From: Kineosporia babensis
GTDB taxonomy: Bacteria > Actinomycetota > Actinomycetes > Actinomycetales > Kineosporiaceae
Assembly (NCBI RefSeq): GCF_021129305.1
Contig: NZ_JAJOMB010000025.1
Span: 92,057 to 156,056, forward strand
Length of the DNA: 64,000 nt
Direction of reading: 5' to 3'
The position numbers and the translations under genes are program-made. The notes below the pieces were generated by a model. It saw nothing but the letters and a program-made list of their open reading frames with translations, was not told where the DNA came from and did not search any database. Position 1 is the stretch's first letter. Each line of letters starts with the position of its first letter. This document shows, one piece after another, positions 56,606 to 64,000 of the stretch.

Positions 56606-59550
56606 CCAAGTTCCGCGCAGGTCCGGTCCACGCGCCCACTGCCGACAAGCGTCCGCCTGGCCCCGCACCGTCACCGTCTCGCCGTCCGCCCGGTCTGCTG
56701 GGGTTGCAGGCGAGCGTGGGTAATCAGGCCGTGGCGCAGCAGATCCCCGCTTGGTCGCAGAACCCACCGGTTGATCCGCTCGATCTGGTCCGGCGGGCCG
56801 GCTCAGGTATCGGATCATCTGGGGACGAGGCCGAGCACGAGGCCGAGACCATGGCCGGGCTGGCGGCCGAGCACAACGTCCCCGGTCCTTCGGCGGGCTC
56901 CGCCAAATCGGGACAAGCGCTGCCGGCCGGGGTTCGTCGTTCACTGGAACCGCTCTTCGGACGATCCCTCCCACCGGTCAGGGTCCATCACGACCAGCGG
57001 GCAGCCCAGGCCGCGGCCTCGATCGGGGCACGGGCCTTCACCATCGGCCGGGACATGGTCTTCGCGGCCGGCCAGTACTCCCCGGGCACCCGCTCCGGCC
57101 GGGCCCTCCTGGCCCACGAACTCACCCACGTGATGCAGCAGTCGCGGGGTGCGGCGTCGGGTGTCGTGCGGCGGGCTCCCTGGGGGCCGCACCTGATTCC
57201 GCCGAGTCCGCCGATGCATCGCCTGACCGGGCTCAAGCCGTTCCGGTGGATGGGGGCCGAGGCCCGGGCGCGGTTCTGGTACCAGGCGCACGGAGGGAGC
57301 TCCAAGTTCTCCAGCGGCTGGTCGGCCTTCACCGAACTTCGGGCCCGCGGGGAGATGGGACGTCAGATCCAGCAGTTCATCACGCATTTCCGCACCGGCA
57401 AAGGACGCACCCGGCGCCGGATCAGCGCGGACCCGCACGGCGTGCCCGCCGTTCCCGGGCAAGGACTACTGCCTGAAGTCCGTTCCAGTGTGCTGGATCT
57501 GGTCGAGGCCGGGGCAGCTGCCGGGGTCGACGTGGCCGCCCATCTGGAGCCCGACATCGTCGACTTCGCCAACCGGGAGATCTACGACGTCACCACGGTC
57601 AAGCAGGCGCCGATGAAACGGCACAAGGTGGCCGGGTACGTGAAACTCGCGCAGCTGATCACCGAGGACTACGGGTGGCGGGCCGGTACCCGGATCGCGG
57701 CCCTGGCCCCACCGATCAACACCCCGGTGGGGTCCGGGGAGATCGTCACCTTCGGCGAGAGCGATTTCTCCCGGTGGCCGGGCGTGATCGCCTACCAGGC
57801 CTACGGCAAGAAGCCGGACGAGAAGTCCAAGAAGAAGAAAAAGAAGGAGCCGAAGAAGAAGGCCGCGAGGAAACAGCCGGCCAAGAAGGCCCCCGGTAAG
57901 AAAGCGCCCGTCAAGAAGTCACCGGTCAAGAAGCAGCCGGCGAAGAAGTCACCCGCCAAGAAAACGCCCGAGAAGCGGCCTGGCACGACGTCTGCCGCTG
58001 CGGGTGGTGCGGGCAACTACGGGCTCTCGATCGGCCTGTTCAGTTCGGGCAGCGGATCGGGCAACGCCGGGCTGGGGATCTCGATCAACTCGCACGGCAC
58101 AACTTACGGGACGGTCAGCGCGGGTGTGGTTTACAACTCCACCGGGCAGGCAGTCGGGTCAGTGGGCGCGGGGGCCGCGGCCAACAGTGCCGGGATGGGC
58201 GCTGGAACGGCTGGGGCTGGGCTCTCTCAGGACAGCAGTTCGGCCTCCGCGCTCAGCGCCGGGGTAGGAATGTCCAAGGGCAGTACCGGTGGCGGGGTGC
58301 TGACCGCAGGGGCTGGGGAGAGCAAGGACGACACCGGAGCCGGAGCCCTGACGGCTGGAAAGGGCAGCAGCGAGGGCAACCTGGCGGCCGGGGCGCTGTC
58401 TGCGGGGTCCGGCCATTCCAAGGACAACATGACGGCTGGGGTACACGGTAAAGGGGCGCAGTCCGGCCAAGTCGGGGTCCAAAGCGGAGGCGGGCAGGGC
58501 GGAAAGGGCCAAGGCGGAGGGAGCCAGGGCGGAGCCCAAGGCGGCGGTCAGGTGGGCGGCCAGGGTGGAGGTGGCCAGGGCGGCGTCCTGGGAGACCGGG
58601 CTGGCGGCGAAGGCGGTCAGGGCGGAGCCCAAATCGGCGGTCAGGCAGGCGACCAAGGTGGAGGGAGCCAGACCGGCGTCCAGGGCGGTGACGGGCTGGC
58701 GGGCATCCAGAAGGACGGCGGTCGGTCGGACGGTGCCAGTGACGGGGCGCAGCCCGGCGTCCAGGGCCAGGGTGGGCAAACTGGAGGAGCCCAGGGGGAC
58801 CGAGCCAATGCTGGGGCCCCGGGCCAGCACGGGTTGGGTGTCCCCGGCCTGACCCCGGCCGAAGCCGACCGCGCCATCGAGAAGGCCGGCGAACTGGACC
58901 GGTTGCTCGCCCAGGCCACCCCTGCGCAGCGCAAGCTGTTCGCCGCTGTCGTCCAGCCCGCGAACGGTGGCGACCTGCAGATCTCCGGCGCCGCCTGGGT
59001 CCGCCTGATGCTGACCGCCACCCAGGGCGTCACCGACCAAGACCTCGATTACCTGGCCACGTTGCACTGGCGCCCCGGACAGGTCACGGCGGAACAACTG
59101 CGCGCCCAGGTTCAGGCGGTCCTGAAGAAGCGCCAGGCGCCCACCGACGCAACTGGCGCCCAAAAGCAGCCGGTGCGCACACCGTCCGTACCTGAAGCGA
59201 AAGACCCCGAAGGCAAGACCGAAACCGAAGCCGAGCGCAACCAGCGTCTCGAAGCTCTCTACCAGCGCGCTCGTAAGGCGGCGGGCAAAGGGGGACCCAG
59301 CCACGTCCGCTACGAAGCTCCTAAGGAGGGCACCACGATCAGCGGCACGGTCTACTTCACTACCCCGGGAAAGCGCCGGGGTAGCACGATCTGCTGGACC
59401 GCCGACGTCACCGGCGAACTGATCAGCGAACCCGGCCGCCGGGGCCTGACCATCACCAATGCCAGCGAACTGGTCAGCTCCGAGGGGCAAGTGGTGTACG
59501 AGGCATGGTGGACGAAGCCCGATCTCGGGACGGTGTACTTCGAGAACTAG
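56602..59550 (+). CDS. eCIS cargo-like DUF4157 protein with Lys-rich and Gly-rich regions
   Basis: 982 aa, overlapping lanB by 4 nt. Residues 31-46 hold 'GLLGLQASVGNQAVA', the LQ..xGNxAV motif at the head of many eCIS-linked proteins. Residues 110-185 are DUF4157 with 'LLAHELTHVMQQ' (HExxH, 172-176). Residues 205-400 form a globular domain containing 'LEPDIVDFANREIYDVTTVK', which resembles a PD-(D/E)xK-type nuclease core but lacks a clear ExK. Residues 403-459 are a Lys/Pro/Ala histone-like tail with a run of KKKK. Residues 464-775 are Gly/Ser/Gln-rich repeats. A helical and beta C-terminal part follows. I infer a loaded effector or particle decoration. Confidence 0.75.
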   Translation: MTKFRAGPVHAPTADKRPPGPAPSPSRRPPGLLGLQASVGNQAVAQQIPAWSQNPPVDPLDLVRRAGSGIGSSGDEAEHEAETMAGLAAEHNVPGPSAGSAKSGQALPAGVRRSLEPLFGRSLPPVRVHHDQRAAQAAASIGARAFTIGRDMVFAAGQYSPGTRSGRALLAHELTHVMQQSRGAASGVVRRAPWGPHLIPPSPPMHRLTGLKPFRWMGAEARARFWYQAHGGSSKFSSGWSAFTELRARGEMGRQIQQFITHFRTGKGRTRRRISADPHGVPAVPGQGLLPEVRSSVLDLVEAGAAAGVDVAAHLEPDIVDFANREIYDVTTVKQAPMKRHKVAGYVKLAQLITEDYGWRAGTRIAALAPPINTPVGSGEIVTFGESDFSRWPGVIAYQAYGKKPDEKSKKKKKKEPKKKAARKQPAKKAPGKKAPVKKSPVKKQPAKKSPAKKTPEKRPGTTSAAAGGAGNYGLSIGLFSSGSGSGNAGLGISINSHGTTYGTVSAGVVYNSTGQAVGSVGAGAAANSAGMGAGTAGAGLSQDSSSASALSAGVGMSKGSTGGGVLTAGAGESKDDTGAGALTAGKGSSEGNLAAGALSAGSGHSKDNMTAGVHGKGAQSGQVGVQSGGGQGGKGQGGGSQGGAQGGGQVGGQGGGGQGGVLGDRAGGEGGQGGAQIGGQAGDQGGGSQTGVQGGDGLAGIQKDGGRSDGASDGAQPGVQGQGGQTGGAQGDRANAGAPGQHGLGVPGLTPAEADRAIEKAGELDRLLAQATPAQRKLFAAVVQPANGGDLQISGAAWVRLMLTATQGVTDQDLDYLATLHWRPGQVTAEQLRAQVQAVLKKRQAPTDATGAQKQPVRTPSVPEAKDPEGKTETEAERNQRLEALYQRARKAAGKGGPSHVRYEAPKEGTTISGTVYFTTPGKRRGSTICWTADVTGELISEPGRRGLTITNASELVSSEGQVVYEAWWTKPDLGTVYFEN

Positions 59551-59616
59551 TAACGGCGACCGGCCTACGGACGATGGGTGAATGGTCCGTCTTGTCGCTT
59601 TACGGAGGATTCAAGG

Positions 59617-60792
59617 ATGTCGTTCCACCGTTCCACCCGAGTGGCTTCTGCGGCCGTTCTGGGTCTGGCGCTCCTGTCGGTCCCGGTCACGGCGTACGCC
59701 GCCCCCTCCGTTGCCCAGCAGTGCCCACCGACTTGGCTCGGCACCACCAACAACGTGGACCCGCAGATCAGCGCGAACGGGCGCTACGTCGTCTTCACCG
59801 GCTACGGCCCGGACGGCGAGATCGGTGACCGCACCATCTTCCTGCGCGACCGCAAGACCGGCACCACCACCGTCGCCTCCGACCCGGACCAGGTACGCAA
59901 CAACATCCTGCCCAGCATCAGCGCCGACGGTACCCGGATCAGCTATCTCTCCAAGGACACCGAGGACTTCGACAACGAGGCGGAGATCTGGGTCTACGAC
60001 CGCACCACCGGCGAGCGCACCTTCGAGGGTCCGTCCTTCACCCAGGACCCGGCCGTGCTGGACGCCGACGGCAGCACGCTGTCGTTCGTCCAGCTCGAGA
60101 ACGGCAGCACCAACCGCCAGCTGGTGTACGCGCGCGACGTTGATGCGGACGTCGATCAGCTGGTCAGCGCCACCGCCGACGGCAGCGCCGCGAACGGCAC
60201 CTCCTACGGGCCGGACATCAGCGCAGACGGCAAGCACGTGCTGTTCTCGTCCACGGCCGACGACCTGGAGGCAGAGGCCGGCGGCACCGGGTTCTACGTG
60301 CGCAACCTCGAGACCGGCGAGGTCACGGCCGTTCCGCGGCGCAGTGCCGACAGCCCCTACCAGAACCGGCCGCAGTTCAGCCCCGACGGGCGCTTCGTGC
60401 TGTACGACGACCCGGCCGGCGCCTGGCGCTACGACCTGCGCACCGGCCGCACCGTCTCCGCACAGAAGCGCGGCCCGGCCCACACCGCTTCGGACATCTC
60501 CAAGGCCGGCCGCCAGGTGCTGCTGCGCGACGACGCCGGTCTGCTGGTCCGCACGGTCGCGACCGGGGCGCAGCACCGGGTGGACACCCTGCCCGACGGT
60601 TCGCCGAACCCCGACGGTGGCGCCTTCAACGGCGCCATCACCCCCAACGGCCGCTACGTGACCTTCATGTCCGGCGCGACCGGCCTCGACGCCGGTGAGA
60701 CGGCCGAGTCCAACCTCAACATCTACGTCCGCGACACCCTCACCGGCCGCACCGACCTGGTCAGCACCACCGACGCCGGAGGCACCTGCTAG
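59617..60792 (+). CDS. Secreted PD40/TolB-like beta-propeller protein
   Basis: 391 aa from ATG 59617, with GGAGG 12 nt and AAGG 4 nt upstream. A classical signal peptide (residues 1-28, 'ASAAVLGLALLSVPVTAYAA') directs secretion. Then PD40-type blades repeat: 'DPQISANGRYVVFTG', 'LPSISADGTRISYLS', 'GPDISADGKHVLFSS', 'RPQFSPDGRFVLYDD', 'NGAITPNGRYVTFMS'. These resemble TolB propellers. No catalytic domain is seen. It starts 66 nt after the eCIS cargo gene on the same strand and may be read through from it, but it is not a known particle part. Binding to a surface or ligand is the likeliest role. Confidence 0.8.
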   Translation: MSFHRSTRVASAAVLGLALLSVPVTAYAAPSVAQQCPPTWLGTTNNVDPQISANGRYVVFTGYGPDGEIGDRTIFLRDRKTGTTTVASDPDQVRNNILPSISADGTRISYLSKDTEDFDNEAEIWVYDRTTGERTFEGPSFTQDPAVLDADGSTLSFVQLENGSTNRQLVYARDVDADVDQLVSATADGSAANGTSYGPDISADGKHVLFSSTADDLEAEAGGTGFYVRNLETGEVTAVPRRSADSPYQNRPQFSPDGRFVLYDDPAGAWRYDLRTGRTVSAQKRGPAHTASDISKAGRQVLLRDDAGLLVRTVATGAQHRVDTLPDGSPNPDGGAFNGAITPNGRYVTFMSGATGLDAGETAESNLNIYVRDTLTGRTDLVSTTDAGGTC

Positions 60793-60803
60793 GGGCTGGT
60801 CGC

Positions 60804-60836
60804 CCGGCGTTGCCGAGCCGTTCTCGGCAACGCCGG
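60804..60836. terminator. Strong bidirectional hairpin terminator
   Basis: CCGGCGTTGCCGAG (60804-60817) and CTCGGCAACGCCGG (60823-60836) form a perfect 14-bp stem with a CCGTT loop. It sits exactly between the convergent propeller gene and the FAD monooxygenase gene. It closes both transcripts and marks the right end of the eCIS region. Confidence 0.85.
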
Positions 60837-62291
60837 TCAGGCCGCCCGGTCCAGGAGCGCCGGGCCGAACCAGCGCTCCAGAGCCTGCGTCAGCCCGTCT
60901 TCCTGATCGTCCCCGGCCCAGGCCACGTAGCCGTCGGGCCGGATCAGGAGCCCTTCCATGCCTTCGCCGCCTCTGGCCCAGGTGCCGGCCGGCAGATCCA
61001 CGCGGTCGCTCCACGGTTGTGCGGCGGCCGGGTCTGCGCTCACCAGCAGTCCCCGGCCCGAGCGCAGGAGTTCGGTCAGTCGCACCCGCTGCCCTTGGTG
61101 AACCAGTTCCCACTGCGGCGGTACTCGCCGGCCCAGCAACGGATGCTGCCCGGGCCCCATGTCGTACCGCACGCCGAGGCCGCTGAGCATCTGGGCCAGG
61201 TGTTCGGTGGCCTCCGGCAGCGCAGCCAGCGTGGTCATCACCTCGCGCAGGGGCTGCATCTGCGGGCCGGACAGGCGTAACTCGATCGCGGCCGTGGCGT
61301 TGCGGGCCAACTGCCGGCCAACGGGAAGACGCTCGCTCTCGTAGGTTTCGAGCAGGGCGGCCGGTGCCTCCCGCCTCACCACCGCACCGATCTTCCAGCC
61401 CAGGTTGACCGCGTCCTGGATCCCGACGCTCAAACCCTGCGCCATGGCCGGAGGCTGCACGTGGGCGGCGTCACCGGCCAGGAACACCCGGCCCTGGGCA
61501 TAGTGCTCCGCCACCCGGGAGGCGTCGCTGAAACACCCCAACCAGCGGCAGTTCCCGTGGTGGATCGATTCCCCGGTGAGCCGTTGCCAGGCATCCGCCA
61601 GGTCGGGGAAGGCAATGGTGTCGCGATCCTGCGGACCCATCCCGTGTTCGTGCACCACCACCCGGGTGACGTCGTTCTCCAGGTCCATCGCCATGATCAT
61701 GCTGCCGTCGGGCAGGTTCTCACCGATGCGCCGGCGCCGCGTGCTGATGCCGGTGACATCGGCGGTGAGGAACCCCCGGGACGGGGTGCGCCCCGCAAAT
61801 CCCACTCCCGCACGGCGCCGCACGATGCTGCGCGCCCCATCGCAGCCGACCAGGTAGGCGGTCTGCACCTCCTGCGGGCCGGCCGGGCTCTGGAACCGCA
61901 CCAGCACATCATTCTCGCGCTGCTCGAAGTCGGTGACCTCGCAGCCCCGGCGCAGCTCGGCCCCCAGTTCCGTGGCCCACTCCTGCAGCATGCGCTCGGT
62001 GCGGTACTGCGGTACCCCGCGTGCCGCGTAGTGATCCTCAGGCAGGTCTTCCAGGTTCAGCGGGACGCCCCCGAAATGCGCATCCGCCCTCTCCGACGTA
62101 CCCAGGCGCTCCAAGAGCCCCCGCTGGTCGAAGGTCTCGGCCGTGCGGCGGGTGAAACTGGCGCCGCGCGACTGGCGGGCCGGAGCCGCGAGCCGGTCCA
62201 GCACGAGCACGCTCACCCCCTGCAGGCGCAACTCCCCGGCCAGCATGAGCCCGACCGGGCCGGCCCCCACGACGATCACATCAGTGGCCAT
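60837..62291 (-). CDS. FAD-dependent aromatic monooxygenase (polyketide hydroxylase-like)
   Basis: 484 aa. The FAD dinucleotide motif is 'VIVVGAGPVGLMLAGEL' at the N-terminus. The DG motif is 'YLVGCDGARSIVRRRAG'. The second FAD motif is 'VFLAGDAAHVQPPAMAQGLSVGIQDAVNLGWK'. These three define group A flavin hydroxylases. The C-terminal thioredoxin-like domain ('LPAGTWARGGEGMEGLLIRPDGYVAWAG') is typical of anthracycline-type hydroxylases such as PgaE, and of rifampicin monooxygenase. It uses NAD(P)H and O2 on an aromatic substrate. Its start overlaps the stop of the upstream paralogue by 11 nt, so they form an operon. Confidence 0.9.
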   Translation of the reverse strand: MATDVIVVGAGPVGLMLAGELRLQGVSVLVLDRLAAPARQSRGASFTRRTAETFDQRGLLERLGTSERADAHFGGVPLNLEDLPEDHYAARGVPQYRTERMLQEWATELGAELRRGCEVTDFEQRENDVLVRFQSPAGPQEVQTAYLVGCDGARSIVRRRAGVGFAGRTPSRGFLTADVTGISTRRRRIGENLPDGSMIMAMDLENDVTRVVVHEHGMGPQDRDTIAFPDLADAWQRLTGESIHHGNCRWLGCFSDASRVAEHYAQGRVFLAGDAAHVQPPAMAQGLSVGIQDAVNLGWKIGAVVRREAPAALLETYESERLPVGRQLARNATAAIELRLSGPQMQPLREVMTTLAALPEATEHLAQMLSGLGVRYDMGPGQHPLLGRRVPPQWELVHQGQRVRLTELLRSGRGLLVSADPAAAQPWSDRVDLPAGTWARGGEGMEGLLIRPDGYVAWAGDDQEDGLTQALERWFGPALLDRAA

Positions 62292-63789
62292 GCGCGCTGT
62301 CCCCGTTCATCTCGCCAGAACTGCCTTCCCCCGCCATAACCGGGGCGTTCGCGGGACCGAACCAGCGCCGCAGCGCCTGGGTCAGGTCGAAGCCGCTGCC
62401 CGGGTCGGTCCAGGCCACGTACCCGTCGGGCCGCAGCAGCACCGCAGTCAGCCCGGCGCCGCCCTTGCTCCAGCGGCCCCTCACCACGTCCACCCGGTCC
62501 GCCCATCCCGGCAGCCCGGCGTCCTGCTCCGACGTGGTCACCAGAACCCCCCGGCCGGGGTGCAGCAGGTAAGCCGCCGGAACCGGCCCCTGGTCGCCGA
62601 CGACCTCCCACTCCGGTGACAGCCGCGCCCCCAGCAACGCGTGCGAGCCGGGCCCCACCTCGTACCGCACCCCCAGCCCACTGACGATCTTGGACAGGTG
62701 CTCGGCCGCCTCGCCGTGCTGAGCAACTTCGGCCAGGACCGTCCGCGCCGGATCCAGACTCTCGTCGCTGAGGTACACCAGCGACGCCGCCCGGGCGTTG
62801 CGCACCAGCTGCGCGCCGATCGGCTGCCGCTCGCTGTCGTACGACTGCAGGAGCTCGTCCGGAGCCCGGTCTTCGGCCACGGCCGCCAGTTTCCAGCCCA
62901 GGTTGACCGCGTCCTGGATCCCCGCGCTCAGACCCCAGGCGGCCAGCGGCGGCATCTCGTGCGCGGCATCCCCGGCCAGCAGCACCCGGCCGCGCCGATA
63001 GCTCCGCGCCAGTTCGTAGCGGTTGGTGCTCTGCCACGTCCAGCTCACCTCAGCGCCGTGCAGCGACTCACCGGTGAGGCGTTCCCACCGCTCGCCGATC
63101 TGCTCGAACGTCAGGTCCGGGCCCTCGATCGGCAGGCTCTGATCGTGCAGGACGATCCGGTACCGGCCCCGCCCGATCGGAGTGCAGACCACCATGTTGC
63201 CGCCGGGCAGCCGCTCGCCGACCGGCCGGGGGCGCAACTGCACACCGGCCAGTTCGACGGTGCACATGGCTCGGGTGGGCGGCACGATGAGCGTCTCGAA
63301 CCCGCCCAGGGCCCGCACCGTGCTGCCCGCTCCGTCGCAGCCGACGAGGTAGTCGCCGCTCACCCGGATCATGCCCTGCTCTGTGGCGAATCCGGCGACC
63401 ACCTGAGCGCCCTCGTCCTCCAGGGCCACCAGCTCGTGGCCGCGCAGCACCGGCACGCCCAGCCGGTCCAGCCACTCGCGCAGCATCTGCTCGGTGCGCG
63501 CCTGCGAGAGCCCCAGCACCCCACTCTGGTCCTCCTCCAGCGCCCCGAGATCGAACCGGACCCCGCCGAAGTGCCCGATCGCCCCCTGCCGGAACTCCCC
63601 GAGGCCCTCCAGAAGGCCACGCTGAGCGAAGGATTCGAGCGTCCGGCGGTTGAAGCCCAGGGCCCGCGACTCACCGCTCGCCTGCGGCAGCCGATCGTGG
63701 ACGACCACATCGGCCCCGCCCAGCTTCAGCTCCCCGGCCAGCATGAGCCCGACCGGTCCCGCACCGACCACCATCAGACGCGATGGCAT
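62281..63789 (-). CDS. FAD-dependent aromatic monooxygenase, tandem paralogue
   Basis: 502 aa from ATG 63789. The motif set is the same as its neighbour: 'LMVVGAGPVGLMLAGELKLGGADVVV', 'YLVGCDGAGSTVRALGG', and 'RVLLAGDAAHEMPPLAAWGLSAGIQDAVNLGWKLA' (in parts). The C-terminal domain 'VRGRWSKGGAGLTAVLLRPDGYVAWTD' is close to that of the downstream protein, so the pair arose by duplication. Divergence in the middle (substrate) region suggests different substrates or successive steps. No polyketide synthase gene is in the window. The direct repeats 100-135 bp upstream may control the pair. Confidence 0.9.
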   Translation of the reverse strand: MPSRLMVVGAGPVGLMLAGELKLGGADVVVHDRLPQASGESRALGFNRRTLESFAQRGLLEGLGEFRQGAIGHFGGVRFDLGALEEDQSGVLGLSQARTEQMLREWLDRLGVPVLRGHELVALEDEGAQVVAGFATEQGMIRVSGDYLVGCDGAGSTVRALGGFETLIVPPTRAMCTVELAGVQLRPRPVGERLPGGNMVVCTPIGRGRYRIVLHDQSLPIEGPDLTFEQIGERWERLTGESLHGAEVSWTWQSTNRYELARSYRRGRVLLAGDAAHEMPPLAAWGLSAGIQDAVNLGWKLAAVAEDRAPDELLQSYDSERQPIGAQLVRNARAASLVYLSDESLDPARTVLAEVAQHGEAAEHLSKIVSGLGVRYEVGPGSHALLGARLSPEWEVVGDQGPVPAAYLLHPGRGVLVTTSEQDAGLPGWADRVDVVRGRWSKGGAGLTAVLLRPDGYVAWTDPGSGFDLTQALRRWFGPANAPVMAGEGSSGEMNGDSAHGH

Positions 63790-64000
63790 CGCACCTCCCA
63801 GATCTCCCGGTGAACCGAACGATCCGCCTGCGATGCACCCGTTCTCGCGACGGACCCGGCCAGAGTAGTCCGGACCGGGCCGCGATCAGACCGGTTCGAG
63901 TGCGGACACGTTCAAGTGCGAACGATCCAAACAGTCCCCGGAAACGCAATTTCGAAGATGACCGGACGACGGTCGGGACCACAAGGTGGGGGTGGCCACG
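63790..64000. other. Upstream region of the monooxygenase pair with direct repeats
   Basis: I see no convincing gene in this last stretch. It contains two direct repeats, GTTCGAGTGCGGAC (63894-63907) and GTTCAAGTGCGAAC (63910-63923), 12 of 14 bases identical and 16 bp apart. Their spacing of about one and a half helix turns fits paired operator half-sites. A regulator gene may lie just beyond the window edge. Confidence 0.4.

Noticed and set aside
58159..59490. Minus-strand frame of 443 codons
   Set aside because: It is antisense to the Gly-rich part of the cargo gene; open only because of biased composition.
63671..63982. Minus-strand frame at the right edge
   Set aside because: It overlaps the 5' end of the monooxygenase gene in another frame and has an Arg-rich pattern-free product.

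Overview
The window is a gene-dense, very GC-rich bacterial chromosome segment. GTG starts, ATGA stop/start overlaps, a SigJ-type sigma factor, type VII secretion-type proteins and an LAxTG sortase signal all indicate an actinomycete. Kineosporia or a relative is my guess and is not shown by the sequence. I saw no rRNA, tRNA, complete insertion sequence or CRISPR array.

Left end (1-3950): an accessory-looking block. It has a truncated DUF2637-type membrane protein of the kind found in actinomycete plasmids and integrative elements, a DUF4288 protein, a KfrA-like coiled-coil protein, and an aminoglycoside-phosphotransferase-fold protein coupled to a small methyltransferase. Next (3960-22441) come ordinary metabolic and regulatory genes: a membrane protein gene broken by an in-frame TGA, VOC and MerR genes, a LysE exporter, several oxidoreductases, NUDIX and GNAT enzymes, sigJ, a divergent TetR/NmrA pair, two tandem membrane GGDEF cyclases, a Tat-exported bicovalent-FAD oxidase, and a two-component system. 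A short repeat (AAGGCCTGTTATC) occurs four times between 7.4 and 31.1 kb.

Middle (22519-37616): a 2870-codon surface protein made of about 27 IPT/TIG repeats and ending in LAFTG. After it comes an orphan type VII-type polymorphic toxin cassette: an EspC/WXG-like helper, a PsbP/LpqN-like helper, a 1503-aa RHS protein with a C-terminal EndoU RNase, and a MafI immunity protein.

Right (37850-59550): a compact extracellular contractile injection system (eCIS) operon. It encodes an AAA ATPase, a DUF4255 cap protein, sheath, tube, two small assembly proteins, a DUF4157 protein, a LysM tube-initiator, a VgrG-like spike, a PAAR-like tip, gp25, baseplate J, a tail protein I fused to a beta-propeller, and an S74 tail fibre. 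Embedded in the same translationally coupled operon, with overlapping reading frames, is a class I lanthipeptide cassette. Its precursor has an FDLDL leader and a core with 16 Cys, 11 of them exactly four residues apart; LanC and full-length LanB follow. A 982-aa DUF4157 cargo-like protein closes the operon. There is no lanthipeptide transporter or leader protease, so I infer that the modified peptide is made for, loaded into or displayed on the injection particle. This is the most novel system in the window. A secreted beta-propeller protein and two tandem FAD monooxygenases (convergent, beyond a strong terminator) end the window.
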